Shown one piece after another: positions 47,002 to 59,428 of a stretch of DNA of 64,000 nt; within the stretch, counting starts at the first letter, position 1, and each line of letters opens with the position of its first letter. The stretch spans positions 124,001-188,000 of the forward strand of contig JAIXMQ010000003.1 of assembly GCA_025716855.1 (NCBI GenBank). The letters are read 5' to 3'. Below the pieces are notes generated by a model, which saw nothing but the letters and a program-made list of their open reading frames with translations, was not told where the DNA came from and searched no databases. This stretch comes from Pilaira anomala (lineage: Eukaryota > Mucoromycota > Mucoromycetes > Mucorales > Mucoraceae). The position numbers and the translations under genes were made by a program.

Positions 47002-48264
47002 TTATTTCCTCATATCTTCAATGAGTTGATTTATTTGATAAATGTCGCGATAAACGATACGTAAATCTTTCAAGGCATCACGACGTGCTTTTTGAATCTG
47101 TTGTATCATTTCGATACCAATAGGAGAGGTAGGGGAAATGATTTCATTTATTTGCGATACAGCTTGATCAGTTCTTTTTCGTACTTTATTTTCTGCGTTC
47201 GCTCGTAACTGATCGATTTCTAATTTTAATGCACTAATAACAAGGTCTGTGTCCTTTCCATTTACTAGACGAGTTTGTAATAGTTTAAGTTGTTGCTGTA
47301 ACTGTGAACGTTCGGTTCTAGCTACTTGAGCAATAGCTCTGGTTTCGAATGAGATAATATCAACATCTTTTTTTTCTTCTAGTTCTTCTTTTTCTTGAAA
47401 AATAGTTTCTTGCTTTATACTTTTGATAATTTCTCGCGCTTTTTCTTTTGCCTGATCTTGTTGCATGCCTGTCTTTTGTTTCAAATCAATGAATTCTAGA
47501 ATACGTCGAGCAGTCTTTTTTAATTTTTCTTCCACTACAGAATCGCGTAAGTTATGTTCAGATCCTGTATCATCTGATTCGATACTTTGATTAATATAGT
47601 TATCCAGCTCTTTTTTCCAATAGATCAAGTGAAGACGTAAAAATTCTTTTGTGGAGTTTAATATAGGTAATGCTGTATTTTTGTAATAGTTGTGCATGAT
47701 GTGAATAGGCGTATAAACAAATTTGTCTCGAGTCATCCAGACGTTCTGGAGATTCGAAACAAATGGTCGTGTAACATGAGACGTTACAAAGCTTTGGGTA
47801 TATTGAGCCTTTTGTGTATAATATGTCGTATCTATTCGTATACATGCATTGTTTTCTGATGTATAGCATTGCCATAATAATGGAATTGATATAATAAAGA
47901 GTATGCAAACTACTATTGATTTGATTGTAAACTTATTTCTTTTCTATTTTGATATTTTTCAATAAAGATTGGTCATTAGTAAATGAAATAAAAAAAAAGT
48001 GTCGTCATTTACTTTTATAGGTTCAACGTGTTGTTTAGTCATGTTAAATTGTTTTGTTGGAATAGAAGACTTTAAGACAGCTATATAACTTTTAGAGGTT
48101 AATAAATTATAGAGAAATAAAAAAAAAAAAAAGTTGAAGTGATACATATATATTTTACCATCGAATATATCTTTACCACGTTCAGTGGAATGGTTTTTCA
48201 GTGGGGTTCGTCTTGCTGGTGATATATGAGCAGAGTGATCTTGAATGGTTTCCCAATCGGTCAT
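47002..48264 (-). CDS. Single-pass membrane protein with coiled coil, family unknown
   Basis: Three exons: complement(join(47002..47943, 48013..48080, 48159..48264)), 1116 nt, 371 residues. The N-terminus (MTDWETIQDHSAHISPARR) is hydrophilic. One strong transmembrane helix lies at about 66-84 (IKSIVVCILFIISIPLLWQ) preceded by K/R, predicting a cytosolic or matrix N-terminus. The rest is helical and highly charged, with a long coiled coil (about 200-330: KEELEEKKD, RSQLQQQLKLLQTRLV, LKLEIDQLRANAENKVRKRT). The 68-nt middle exon is required to keep frame and reads AVLKSSIPTKQFNMTKQH. It resembles an ER, nuclear-envelope or mitochondrial membrane scaffold in layout only. Confidence 0.7.
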
Positions 48265-48586
48265 GATCTATATTTGTAGTGCTTTCAAAAAAAAAAAAAG
48301 AAACAAATATAAGTTTCCAAGTAACAAAAAAACATGTTCTTCCCTGGCTATTTTTGAGCCAATCATAACAAGCAAGTATCCAAGCTGATGTAAAGCGGCA
48401 AAAATTAACGTATCAGTCATACATTGATGTGTTACAATCGATATACTTTACTATCTCTTACAAATCTAGACTTTTTTTTTTTCTGTTACCGCCGCTTTCC
48501 TATTTTTTTTTTTTTATATAAAAGTGCAGCATTTTAAAATAAAACCCTTTTTTTTTCTTTTTCTTCAATTATTACAATACACAAAA

Positions 48587-49574
48587 ATGATTCAAACATT
48601 TGATTTACCAGTGCTTTCACTTGCAATTCCTAATATTAATAAACTCAATGAGATCAACGTAGACAATCTATCACAAATGTGGACAGGTAAGGATCAACTT
48701 AGTATATATATATATATATATAGATAACGGGAGATTAATAAATAACACAATACTAGTCTTTTCAAAATGTAAAGATAGCCTAGAAAATGGTAGACGATTA
48801 GAGAACATGAGTTGGAGATTATGGTATCGTGAATCCTCATTAAAAGAAACTGCGCCCACAGCGTATTCAATCCCTATTCAGCCCCTTACGAACAAAAAAG
48901 AATCAGATAATAAACCACTTTCATCCTTAAAGCGTATCATTTCATCATTAAACGAAAACGAAATCATCCAAATGCCTACTAGTAATAATAAAGTTCAAGA
49001 TAAGAAGGAAATTCAATTTGAAAAGATATCTAATAACAATAAAAAGCCAGCAGCACCAGCGGCACCAGCAGCACCAGCAACACCAGCAACACCAGCAACA
49101 CCGGCAGTATCTGCAAGTAAATTTTTTATTAATGAAGATGATGAGTCAGATTCAGATGAAGGATGGTCCTCAGATAATAGTAGTGATGATGATGATGATG
49201 ATGATGAAGTAGCAGAAGAAGTAGAAGAAGAGTCTACACCAAAAACGAACACAATGTCAATCCAAGTAAATACACATCACGTAGATAGCGATGAAACGGC
49301 CTTTTTATCAGAATTTAAAAAAAGATCCCCTATCAAATTTACAAAGGGACATTCCATTTTGTCAAATATGCTTCGTGCTGAGAGCACCCGATTGGCTAAT
49401 CAAACTATTCGTGTCGTACCAAATCAAAAACATGTAACAGATGAATTGTCGACTAGTATGAGAAAATGCCTTGAATGGGAACAAAATAGGTTTGCGCATG
49501 ATATCATTATGAATTCAAATGTTGCGCCAACTTCACCTACTACTACGCACGAGGTCTCTATAGGTTATTGGTAA
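48587..49574 (+). CDS. DUF1752 (AreA GATA-like domain) protein, Mks1/Reg1-like regulator
   Basis: Two exons: join(48587..48686, 48775..49574), 900 nt, 299 residues. The exon junction falls inside the conserved DUF1752 motif: LSQMW then SLENGRRLENMSWRLWYRE (about residues 29-57). This domain occurs in fungal nutrient-response regulators such as Mks1, Psp3 and Reg1-like proteins. A Pro/Ala/Thr repeat (about 125-140) is followed by FFINEDDESDSDEGWSSD and an Asp/Glu run, the acidic D-E-D-W-like motif common in these regulators. The C-terminus has ILSNMLRAES, a short conserved helix. It probably acts in nitrogen or carbon signalling in the cytosol or nucleus. The first intron contains a (TA)n run. 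Start chosen by family pattern and the preceding TATA-like TATATAAAAG at about 48515. Confidence 0.78.
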
Positions 49575-49624
49575 TCTTGCATTTACCTAAACCCCCTTTT
49601 CATTCTTTTTCACATCTGTACATA

Positions 49625-49785
49625 ATCTTCACACATACACACACACACACATTATACATTTATAAAAAAAAAAAACCATACTATAAGCTACTATATACAA
49701 CGCACACTCACACATACACTCACACAAACACTCACGCAAACACTCACACAAACACTCACACAAACACATTTTTTTTTTTTTTTTT
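49625..49785. repeat. CA microsatellite and 12-bp ACACTCACACAA minisatellite
   Basis: (CA)n at 49631-49651, then four to five head-to-tail copies of a 12-bp CA-rich unit at about 49714-49767, then a T run. It lies in the shared 3' region between the DUF1752 gene and GUA1. Confidence 0.85.
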
Positions 49786-49841
49786 ACATTTCTAATAAAT
49801 ATTTATTCTACAATTAATTTTTTTTTTCTCTATAATAAAAT

Positions 49842-51440
49842 TTACTCCCATTCAATGGTAGCAGGAGGCTTGGAACTAATATCATATACAACACGGTTAA
49901 CACCCTTAACTTCATTAATAATTCTAGAAGAAATACGCTTCAAAGTTAAGAACCATTCAGCACCAATCATAACATCAGCAGACATAAAATCAGTAGTTTC
50001 AACAGCTCTTAAAGCAATAACTTGTTCATAAGTACGCTTATCACCCATAACACCAACAGCCTTTACGTTAAGTAAAGCAGCATAAGCTTGAGAGATTTGA
50101 CGATAGAAACCACCCTTCTTAATTTCTTCAATATAAATGTTATCAGCCATACGAGCAATATGAACTTGTTCACGAGTGACTTCACCAAGAACACGAATAG
50201 CGATACCTGGTCCAGGGAAAGGATGGCGCCAGACTAATTCATCATCAAGACCTAAAATCTTACCGAGTTCACGTACTTCATCCTTGAAAAGTTCACGAAG
50301 AGGTTCAATCAACTTGAGCTTCATGTCTTCCAAAAGACCACCAACGTTGTGATGAGTCTTGATGGTAGCAGAAGGACCCTTGAAAGAGATGGATTCAATC
50401 ACATCAGGGTATAAAGTACCTTGCAACAAGTATTCGATTTCACCACCACATTCCTTATCAACAATAGCAGCTTCAGCTTCAAAGACTTCAATGAAAGTGT
50501 TACCAATGATCTTACGCTTGGTTTCAGGGTCAGTAACACCCTTAAGACGATCAAGGAATAAATCAGAAGCGTCAGCAATCTTGAGGTTAATACCCATCTT
50601 ATCAACCAACATCTTCTTGACATTAGCACATTCGTTCAAACGCATAACACCGTTATCAACAAGAATAGCATGGAAACGATCACCAATAGCTTCGTGCATC
50701 AATTTAGCAGCAACAGTAGAATCAACACCGCCAGAGACAGCACCAATAACACGACCGGTAGGACCGACAATTTGACGAATACGAGCAATTTCCTTATCGA
50801 CAAAAGACTCCATGGTCCAAGAAGTAGCGGCTTGACAGATGTTTAAGACAAAGTTACGCAAGATATCTTTACCACAAGCAGTATGAGTTAACTCGGGATG
50901 AAGTTGGATACCAAAGAAAGGCTTTTCCTTATGAGCAACAGCAGCGAAAGGAGCAGTCTTGGTAGTACCAATGACCAAAAAGTTTTCGGCAGCACCAGTA
51001 ACTTGATCACCATGAGACATCCAGACTTCAGTAGGAGTAACAATACCTTCTAATAACTTATCGGCAAAAGGGTGCTCGGGGAAACGATGAATTTCTAAAC
51101 TGGCATAACCGTATTCACGATGATCACAAGCTTCAACCTTACCACCCATAAGGTTAGTCATCTCTTGAAGACCGTAACAGATACCCAAGACAGGTACACC
51201 AGAGTCAAAGACAGCAGGATCAACACGAGGAGCATCCTTATCGTATACAGAGTAAGGGGATCCAGATAAGATAATACCCTTTGGCTTAAAGTGAAGTTCG
51301 GCCATCTTTTGAGTACAAGGTAAAAGTTCACAATAGATACCAAACTCACGAATACGACGAGCGATTAAGTGAGAGGTTTGAGACCCGAAATCCAAAATGA
51401 GGATTGTATCAAATGCTTCATTCATGTGTTCAATTGTCAT
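49842..51440 (-). CDS. GUA1: GMP synthase (glutamine-hydrolysing)
   Basis: Intronless, 532 residues. It converts XMP to GMP using ATP and glutamine ammonia, the last step of guanine nucleotide synthesis. The class I glutamine amidotransferase domain (about 10-205) has the catalytic Cys88 in GICYG and the His181/Glu183 pair in QLHPELTHT. The ATP pyrophosphatase P-loop SGGVDS is at 236-241. The C-terminal dimerisation domain has [15 protein letters not shown] and ends with KPPATIEWE, the invariant XMP-binding tail. Full length compared with yeast Gua1 (525). Codons look more biased (TTG, CGT, GGT, ACC) than in neighbouring genes, which fits high expression. Confidence 0.97.
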   Translation of the reverse strand: MTIEHMNEAFDTILILDFGSQTSHLIARRIREFGIYCELLPCTQKMAELHFKPKGIILSGSPYSVYDKDAPRVDPAVFDSGVPVLGICYGLQEMTNLMGGKVEACDHREYGYASLEIHRFPEHPFADKLLEGIVTPTEVWMSHGDQVTGAAENFLVIGTTKTAPFAAVAHKEKPFFGIQLHPELTHTACGKDILRNFVLNICQAATSWTMESFVDKEIARIRQIVGPTGRVIGAVSGGVDSTVAAKLMHEAIGDRFHAILVDNGVMRLNECANVKKMLVDKMGINLKIADASDLFLDRLKGVTDPETKRKIIGNTFIEVFEAEAAIVDKECGGEIEYLLQGTLYPDVIESISFKGPSATIKTHHNVGGLLEDMKLKLIEPLRELFKDEVRELGKILGLDDELVWRHPFPGPGIAIRVLGEVTREQVHIARMADNIYIEEIKKGGFYRQISQAYAALLNVKAVGVMGDKRTYEQVIALRAVETTDFMSADVMIGAEWFLTLKRISSRIINEVKGVNRVVYDISSKPPATIEWE

Positions 51441-51570
51441 TTTTTTTTTTATTTATGAAAAAGTTTTGAAAAAAAAAAAAGGGTGATAATAATAATAAAA
51501 AACAGACCACCCAAAATAAAATAAAAAATTTTAAGTTAGAGTTTTTATATGTAAAATTTTTTTGTTCCTA

Positions 51571-51602
<32 letters not shown>

Positions 51603-51624
51603 CGTGTGTGACTCACTAGGACTG

Positions 51625-51657
<33 letters not shown>

Positions 51658-52089
51658 TTCCTGATTTTTTTTTCTTTTTTTCTGTTTTTCTTTAATAAAA
51701 CAAATCGTTTCATCTGTTTAATTACAGAGAGGAGAGAAATAATTTAAATTGATTTAACTTGGGTTAATTCGATAGGAACCAAGTTGTTGGGAAAATCCGC
51801 TTTGTTTAAATTTACACCGGGACATTTTTTTTTACAACTCCACAGAAAAAAAGCTTTTTTTTTTTTTCACATCTACTATCTTTTTGATAGAAAATATAGA
51901 TTAGACTTTAGTATGTAGTACTTGTATAAAGTATACATGGTATATTTGGATAAGCAAAGATCACCGAATTGGCTCATACAATTAGATACATGTAAATCGT
52001 AAAAAAAAAAAAAAAAACTTTTGTAGGGAGAGAGATTTGGTTAATTATTTACCAGCACTTGAATAAGAATGAGTGGCAGCTCAACTATA
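51441..52089. other. Upstream region of GUA1
   Basis: T-rich promoter-like DNA with T runs at about 51572-51598 and 51627-51656. No ORF. It ends at the outer edge of the inverted-repeat element. Confidence 0.6.
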
Positions 52090-53378
52090 CTGGATTTCCC
52101 ACCTCGGTTTGAAAAATTTTGGGACTAAATGTCAGAGTTGTTTGAGCAAAATCAGAATATTTTTTGAACAATTATTTAAAAAATTTGGAATATTTATTAT
52201 TTAAACTATAGCATCTGCTCTTCAGCTAAGCAACGAGGAAAAAAAAAAAAGGAGACAGAATGTCTTATTCATCCTCTACAATCACTCAAAGTTACTTTAG
52301 AGCATGATTCTAATATTCTTGATGTGAGAGTATCCTTGCCATCGATAGGAGGACCTTTTAATACCTGCCTTAAAACCTTAGACCAAAATTCTTCAATATA
52401 GGATTCAAAAAAAAAAATGGGGGAGTATGGTGGCTAGTAAACACACTTATAACCCCTACTGACAATATAATCATTGACAACCTTACCTCTTGGTCCATGG
52501 ATTGGGGCATTATCCAGTACTAGGTAAAAACCTTGCATCTTATTTTTATCCAAAACATCCATGACGTTGCAAAGGTAAGCTGGTATTATTGGTACCTTTC
52601 GTGATTTTGACAGCCTTCCCGTCGAGCTTTCTCTTTTTAGCATGAGTCGCCGAAGTGGGTCTTCTTAAAGATATATCTATAACTCCAGCAGAAGATATGG
52701 CTCCTAAAATTGTTATGGATGTACCTCTGTTCGTAGGTATAATGGTCTTAGCAGGCTTTCCTTTTGCAGACCATCCTCTATTTCTCACTATATGTAAATT
52801 GAAGCCTGCTTCATCTAAAAACACACAGTTGCGCTCAAAATCCATATCCTTGTCAGCAATAAACGTTTCAACAGCGTTCTCTTCGTTGTCTTATATAGTG
52901 TCTTTATCGTTACGCTTGGCTGGTATTTTTTCTAATCGCTTTAAGGATAGCGCACAATGGGTCTTCCTATGGCGCTGAAGTCCAGATTTATTAGTTACTA
53001 AATCCTTAAATTCTTTTACTAGCTCGTCTTTTATGTGCTCAATAGTTGCTGTATCAAACTTCTCAATGTAATTGATTATAAAGTCTGTATGTTCCTGTTT
53101 TAAGGATGACTTAGTACACCTATTTAATATGAGACTCATACACAACAAAACGTCAATAAAAGTAGAAAAAATGTACATATAACACACACAACCATTTATC
53201 TTGACGTCCTTATTTTCGATGACATATTTGAGATATTTTGTACATATTTAACCCATAAAGTTGACAAAGAAGGGATTCAAAGAGCTGCTAGCCAACAAGA
53301 CATCACGAGACTAAAAAAATTTATATAAATACCTGGCCCTTTTTTCATGTTTAAAAACTTATTTACTTGACCTTGACC

Positions 53379-53410
<32 letters not shown>

Positions 53411-54540
53411 CAAATCATCGAAAATTTGACTTTAAAGCACTCCAATGACTTCCAACACATAAAAACTTGATGAAAAAGTTACATTAGCATGGAACTTGTC
53501 TCTATGTAAAAAGAATGGCTATTTTATTAGGAGGACTTATTAGAGCAAGAGACTTTATAAGTAGAATACAATGGAGAGATAAATATATATATAAGGGATT
53601 CCAATATGTAAAGAAATAAAAATATGAAATATAATAAAATGGTTAAATCAATAGAGAATTTCCATTTTTTTTTTTTTTTTTATAACAGACAGTTAAGATA
53701 CACTGCTGTCAAAGAGCATCATTGTTATTAAGGATAATAAAAATAAGGTAAAACTAGGTGTAACAGCGGATTTTATAAAATGTCTGCTTATAAAAATGCG
53801 CCTGCATATTTTTTTTATATGCGACTAAATTTAAACCGCGTCATCAATTTTTATATCACCAAGCACTAAACAGGAATTTTTGCCTCACCTTTTTCTTTTA
53901 ATTGTCATGTATGTACTCTATTGTGTGTTGCAATAGTGCAGATCTCGGCTTTTCTTTTTGCTGCAGTAATTAACTTTACCACCGGATGATTCCCGACTCC
54001 AAAAATTTATTTTTAGAGGGTTAAGTAATTGAAAGACGAGAAACCTAAACAAAAATCAATTGGTGTTGGCGTTAGAGTAAGCGTGCTAAATTTGTTTTTA
54101 CTTATTGAAAAAGAATGTCAATAAACTTCTTTTTCTTTTTCTTTTTGTTTTGTTTTTGTTTTTGTTTTTGTTTCTAAGCTGATTTGAGTTGCTACTACGA
54201 GTTAACTATCTCCTTCCCGCGCGTCGTCCGGGCAGTTTTATTTATGTGCAATGACACCTTTACCAAACAGATATTGAAGGGATGATAGTAGGTATTATTA
54301 TAAACTTTAGTAATATGATGACTCGTTCTTTTGTTTGATATTGTCAGTTCATGTTAGTAATGCCAGTGGCCTGTAAAGAGTAATGACCAACTTTTAATGA
54401 TTCTGTTTTCTGACAAGCGTATTCTGCGTTTGTAGTAGGTCTTGAGTCGTTCATGAGTGGTTCGTGCAGTTTAATCTGCGTGCAAAAATAACACGATATA
54501 TGTATAGCACACGCTCACCTTCCACCCACCCTATACATAA
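52090..54540 (+). repeat. Left inverted arm (contains 1.1-kb extra segment 52251-53380)
   Basis: Matches the reverse complement of 59871-61174 except for the segment between two poly(A) tracts (52239-52250 and 53380-53406). Arm-internal landmarks shared by both arms: CAGAGTTGTTTGA, GCAACGAGGAAA, CCCGCGCGTCGTCCGGGC and the TTTTTG/TTTTTC microsatellite at 54128-54175, which differs in length between the arms. Confidence 0.85.
52269..53187 (-). pseudogene. Broken Tc1/mariner (IS630-type) transposase
   Basis: The minus strand reads through an N-terminal helical part (DTATIEHIKDELVKEF, HRKTHCALSLKRLEKI), a stop, then MDFERNCVFLDEAGFNLHIV with the first catalytic Asp. After GKAVKITKG the frame shifts by one, resuming in YLCNVMDVLDK and VLDNAPIH with the second Asp. 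A TAG at about 52435 interrupts before PPYSP, and NPIEEFWSKV carries the third acidic residue. The family is clear from DEAGFN, DNAPIH and PPYSP-x-NPIE. At least two stops and one frameshift make it inactive. It is the extra segment that distinguishes the left arm from the right; no terminal repeats of its own were seen at 52251 and 53380. Confidence 0.85.
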
Positions 54541-54672
54541 ACTGGCAACAACCTATAACAACTTCTAATGTCGAAACCTTTCAAGAGAAATTGAGCCAGT
54601 ATTTATTTTTTAAAACACTTACCCAATTTCTGTCTATGAAAAAAGGTTTAATAAAAAAAAATTATAGAGTGT

Positions 54673-55376
54673 TTGCTCCCTTTAATAATACTTACTGAAG
54701 AACCTAACCTGAACGTGTTCGATGAAATTAATGATCAAAATACGAGAAATGAAGTGATAGCAGCTACTCATAATCAAATTTTTATAAATGAAGTGAAATC
54801 CCTTCTGCCTCAGGACTTGACCAAACAAGAACCCTTAACTAAAGCAAGAGTTTCCGAATCACCAGGCCTAATCATGCCACTGTAACTATAGTAAAATACT
54901 TGAAGAATAAGAGGAATATTGAGAGTAAGGTGTACTGAAACTGCCGCACAAGAAATTGTGGAGGCCTCTGAAAAAAATATCAAGTATTTCTTTAATTCTC
55001 TTACAAGATACAAAATCCGTTCTCACTGCTGCACAAGCATCTATCAAAGTATTAGAAGCTGTAGCTTTAGCTGCTGAATCAGTTATTACTGTAGAGCAAA
55101 ATAAAGCTCCTCATTTCCCCTCAAATTCAAAAAGAACTTATGTTTTTCTTCTAACAGGATCAGCTATGACTTTCAATGCACAAGCTTATAACACCAATTT
55201 CACAACTGTTACTACTTATCAACTCCTGTTCTACTATACTTCCTAATGCTATTCAAGAGATTTTAGACTTGGTGAATGGTTATCATGTTTCCAGCTCAAC
55301 TACAAAATTAATACAAATAAAGCCAATAGAAAAAGCCTCTTTTCTGCAGCATAACCTACTATCCACTTTTAAATAG
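54673..55376 (+). pseudogene. Coding relic in element interior, unrecognised
   Basis: Protein-like sequence split over at least three frames: EVIAATHNQIFINEVKSLLP, then EIVEASEKNIKYFFNSLTR, shifting to LTAAQASIKVLEAVALAAES and GSAMTFNAQAYNTNF, then NAIQEILDLVNGY. Helical and Gag-like in feel, but I cannot assign a family. Frame breaks indicate a decayed gene. Confidence 0.4.
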
Positions 55377-56389
55377 CTTTTGAATTGATCAAGATAACCT
55401 GCTTTTGACTTTTTTTTTTGAATTTCAGCACAATGGATTGAAATAAAATCTTGATCACGATGTTGAAGACATCCAAATACACAATAATAGCTCTAGCCAA
55501 GCCATTTTAGTATCATTGGAAAGAGCTCTTTTTTCTTCAGTAGGACTTACTATTTTCTTTAAAATAGCTTTTGAATTGTTTAAGATAACGCGCTTTGACT
55601 TTTTCACATATCTTTTTTTTCATCAAAAAATAAAAAAAATAAGTAAAAAAAGAGAGCTTTAGCTTATGATTTCCAATGATATTTTTTTTAGGATTGAAGT
55701 AGAACAGAGCGACACAAAAAGACATAAATGGGATGGCACCTTAAGTAAAACTGAAGATAAGACTGCTGCTATGTAGTATTATGATGATTGAGTTTGCTGA
55801 TAGTTTTACCCACGTTAATTTCAAGAAGTTAAACAGTGATACTAACAGTAGCGGTAATTGAGGGGGTTTTATATATATATTTAAATGATACAAAAGAGAA
55901 CAGACTACATTGAATGATTAATTACTAAATACAACACAAGAACCTACTGGACAACTGTAAAACCTACTTTGCGTCTATTTGAACCAGATCAATATTCAAA
56001 GAGATAAAAGATATCTCTAAATAAAATTCGATCCGGTTTATTTCATAGTAGGATTAAGTCCTTTTAAACTAAAATAATAATGTGATAATTTGATAAATTC
56101 GGAATGGGACGATGTTTGAAATGTTTGTGTAAAATTATAAGCAGATAAACAATAAAGTTGAATAAGATACGTAAATCATATATAAGTAAATAGCAATTTA
56201 CTTTGCGCTACGATACAATATTTATCCTCCTTCACTTCTCTTAGATTCGTATTTTGCATATTTTTATTCTTAATCTTTGCAAGTTACTTTTAGAATACCA
56301 ATACAGTTACACTAGAATTCCAAGTGACAATACCATAAAAATTTTATCGTAATGCAGTAAGGAAGAGCAGTTCAGCTATCAACCCATCT

Positions 56390-56538
56390 CATATTTATGT
56401 TTGCTGTTTTAGCTCATGGTCATCAAGTTTATTTTGAATGGCTCACTTTGGTTACAGATTATAATCATGTCAGAACGCATCAAGCTACGTTGGACATCCC
56501 TTATCCCCTTGAAGGTTTCAGAACTACTTTAAAGTAGT
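56390..56538 (+). pseudogene. Short coding relic in element interior
   Basis: One plus-strand frame reads VLAHGHQVYFEWLTLVTDYN, then HVRTHQATLDIPYPLEGF, before a TAG. YNH-x-RTHQ is reminiscent of the end of rve-type integrase/transposase domains, but the match is short and no catalytic residues are nearby. Confidence 0.25.
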
Positions 56539-57267
56539 TTCCTGATGTATTTGCTTGGTGTCATTTTGTTATAAATAAATTCTGTAAATTTTGATGTGTA
56601 CCTTGTATAAATGATAACCTTAAAACTTTGTCAGTTCCGTCGACACCCTGAATTGAGTTTTGAGGCTAAAAAAATTAACATAACCTTGACGTAGATATTA
56701 TATCGTCGATGTCAGTTCTCTTTTTCCTTTTTTTTTTATTTATTTTAGTTACTCTCTTCGCTTTTACTTTTATATATATATTAAATAAAACTATATAATA
56801 ATATGACATTATATTAATTAGAAAAAAAAAATATTTTAAGATAGTATAAAGTAACGGTGTATATCTATACTGCTTTTTATCTAGTTTTTCTTTGTAATAT
56901 TCACGAATACACCTCTTGACAAGAATAATTTATTTTGTATCTTGAACACAATCATCCTTTTTTTTTTAGGCTTTTTGAAACTTCTGTTTAAGATATGTCC
57001 CAAAGAATACTATCACTGTAAAATTTATTGGTCTTGATAGCACATCAGCATAATTTGAAAAAATTCGTTGCTTTTGGTTTTAAAAAAAAAGTTACCACTA
57101 TCGATAAGACGTGAAAACCAGCCTCAACAAAAAAATAAACGGAGAAAGTACGTATAAAAAACATTTTATTATTATAAATAATAACTGTGATATTAAGAAC
57201 CAATATTAATTGTTCTTGAGAAATATTGAGCACTTTTAATGATTCCCAAAACTTGTTGTCAAGTGTA

Positions 57268-57420
57268 CAAATCAAGCAGATATTTCGCATAATCTGTACC
57301 AAAAGCAACATCGGAAGGTAAGTAATCCGTAAATACAGCTTCAACTTTAATGCAACCATAATATAGACTGGCATCATTATGATAGTCAAGAAAAGACTTG
57401 CGCCTGTCGTATTTGCGTTA
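57268..57420 (-). pseudogene. Short coding relic on minus strand in element interior
   Basis: One minus-strand frame reads RRKSFLDYHNDASLYYGCIK, then VEAVFTDYLPSDVAFGTDYA, then KYLLDLYT and a stop. Composition is clearly protein-like, unlike the overlapping longer hydrophobic frame. The gene's 5' part was not found. Family unknown. Confidence 0.35.
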
Positions 57421-58399
57421 TCTCTATTTATTAATATATAAGCAGTAGATCAGGGTTATAAACTAAGAATTATAATAAAAACCTGACATATCTTCATAAT
57501 AATATACATGTTTAACATAATTGTATATTATTATCAATATCTTGAGCCAAAGGAAATATTATGTACTCAAATGCATATACAAATTGATGTAAAATACGAT
57601 CAATGGTTTCTAACCAAGATCAAATAATAAAATAATATTGAGAATAAAACAAAACAAAACAAAATAAATATTCAATTCATATTAATAGAAAATAAGAGAT
57701 ATTTACTGGAAACAGTCTCGATACAAGCTTAGCTACATACCTTGTGTTGGGATAAGAATGGCTGTTATATACTAGCATAAATACATTACTTATCTATCAA
57801 TATTAAGTCAGTAATATTATATGTGGCCTGTGAACAAAAAATAAAAATAATAAAACTGTTAGAGTAAATATTATCCCAACAGCGAACTATCAATTCTATC
57901 CAGAAACTGGGAAAATATAATATCAATCTAAGAAAAAGATTGATCAGGTCGTATGATAAAAAATAGTTCTTGTCATGTTGTGATGTAGAATAAATTGATA
58001 GAAATAAAAGATAAAAACTAATCAAGTATTTTGAGACTGTTTACAATATTTCTATTAGAGTAAAAAGGGTAAGAGGATTTTGTATCCATTTTGTTATTTG
58101 AGAGAGTATGTATATTTCTTTATTTTATAGACTAGTTAACGAGTTATTATTGATGTGATACCATAATAGAAGAAAGATATCAGCACGTTATTAAGATTTA
58201 TATATTTCTCATTAGTTTAATGTGAGAAATTAATATCTTTATCATTTTAATGTTTAGTGTGGGAAACCACCTCTTTATCTTTCTATTGTTTTTATTATAA
58301 TTTCATGCACTTCCTATTTTATTTGATATTTAACCCCAGGGTCTGGATGTGACATTACTGTATTATCCACTATGCTAGATCATCATATCCCTGTACTTC

Positions 58400-59180
58400 T
58401 TTCAACTTTTAAGTGCGTAACCCCTTTGTCCATAACTTTCTCATTTTGAAAATAAGATATTTAAATAGAAACGAATACATATTACTTTATGAAGCCGCCT
58501 TAGTAGATATTTTTACTTTTTTTTTCAGGCATCCTTTTTACCGTACTACTTTTTTTCTCTGCCCAATAACATTTCTCCCTGTACTTTTCATTCTTTTTTA
58601 AATTTATACTCTTTGACTGAAACTCTCTCAAATAAGATATTTAAATAGAAATTTTTATTCTTAAATAGGAAGTGCATTATTAAAATAGAAAAGTATATTA
58701 TTTTATTATGCGGCCTTAAATAATTTCACTTTCTTTTTACCGTGTTTTTTATTTTTCTGCCCCAGAAACATTTCCGGTTCATCAATTTTCGCCTATAAAA
58801 AGCCTTTCCCTGTACTTTTTTTTAAGGCGAACTTTTTTAATGTGCCAAAAAATTTTTTTTTATCATACTGTTTTGTCCTTATATTTTGAAAACAAGATAT
58901 TTAAATAGAAAAGAAAACTATTATAAATTAAGAAGAAAGGTATGCTAATTTATATAGTGACCTTGTAGAATGTCCTATTTTTTTTTTTTGCCCAAGAAAA
59001 ATTTCCCCGGTACTCTTTTACTCCATTTCAAGCCTGTAATGACTAATTTTACGAGATATTTATGCTTGAAAAAAGATTTTGTCATTATATTTATAAAGTG
59101 GCCTTTTAGATCATTTCACCTTCCCTTTTTTCATTTTTTTTTTCATCCAAGTACTTCTATTATTTCAACCAGTACGCTAT
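58400..59180. repeat. Diverged tandem repeat, about 180-260-bp unit
   Basis: The motif AAGATATTTAAATAGAAA occurs at 58454, 58634 and (as ACAAGATATTTAAATAGAAA) 58892, each followed by a GCC(T)T..TTTCAC-like block (58494, 58711, 58958, 59098) and a CCC(T)GTACTTTT block. At least three and perhaps four decayed copies, with indels. No coding potential. Confidence 0.7.
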
Positions 59181-59184
59181 AATC

Positions 59185-59358
59185 ATGTTTTCCCGTTCTA
59201 AAGAAGATAGGTCAAGAACTGAAGACATCATTCAATTTCGGGACCCTGTCATGTTCACGATAGCAGATGGTAAAGCTAGAAGAAGAAAACAAAAAAATTG
59301 CATAAATGTATTATTAACTGCTTCTATACAAAAGAGAGTCCTGTCTACAATTTTGTGA
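59185..59358 (+). other. 57-codon ORF, doubtful
   Basis: ATG to TGA frame beginning MFSRSKEDRSRTEDIIQFRD with a basic RRRKQK run. It might be a relic of the element's gene content or chance; no family recognised. Confidence 0.25.
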
Positions 59359-59386
59359 AGTCAAAACAGACCAAGACTTCACAAAA
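59351..59386. repeat. Perfect 12-bp inverted repeat (hairpin)
   Basis: TTTTGTGAAGTC and GACTTCACAAAA separated by 12 nt; overlaps the end of the 57-codon frame. Confidence 0.85.
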
Positions 59387-59428
59387 CTACAGATCTGTAC
59401 AAGATCATTAAAAAACTTGATTGGATTT

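Noticed and set aside
49013..49252. Minus-strand Ser-rich ORF in the DUF1752 gene
   Set aside because: Antisense of the Asp/Ser/Glu and Pro/Ala/Thr repeats; no independent support.
57045..57389. 114-codon hydrophobic minus-strand ORF
   Set aside because: A different frame in the same place looks like the real (broken) coding sequence; the hydrophobicity is a frame-shadow effect.
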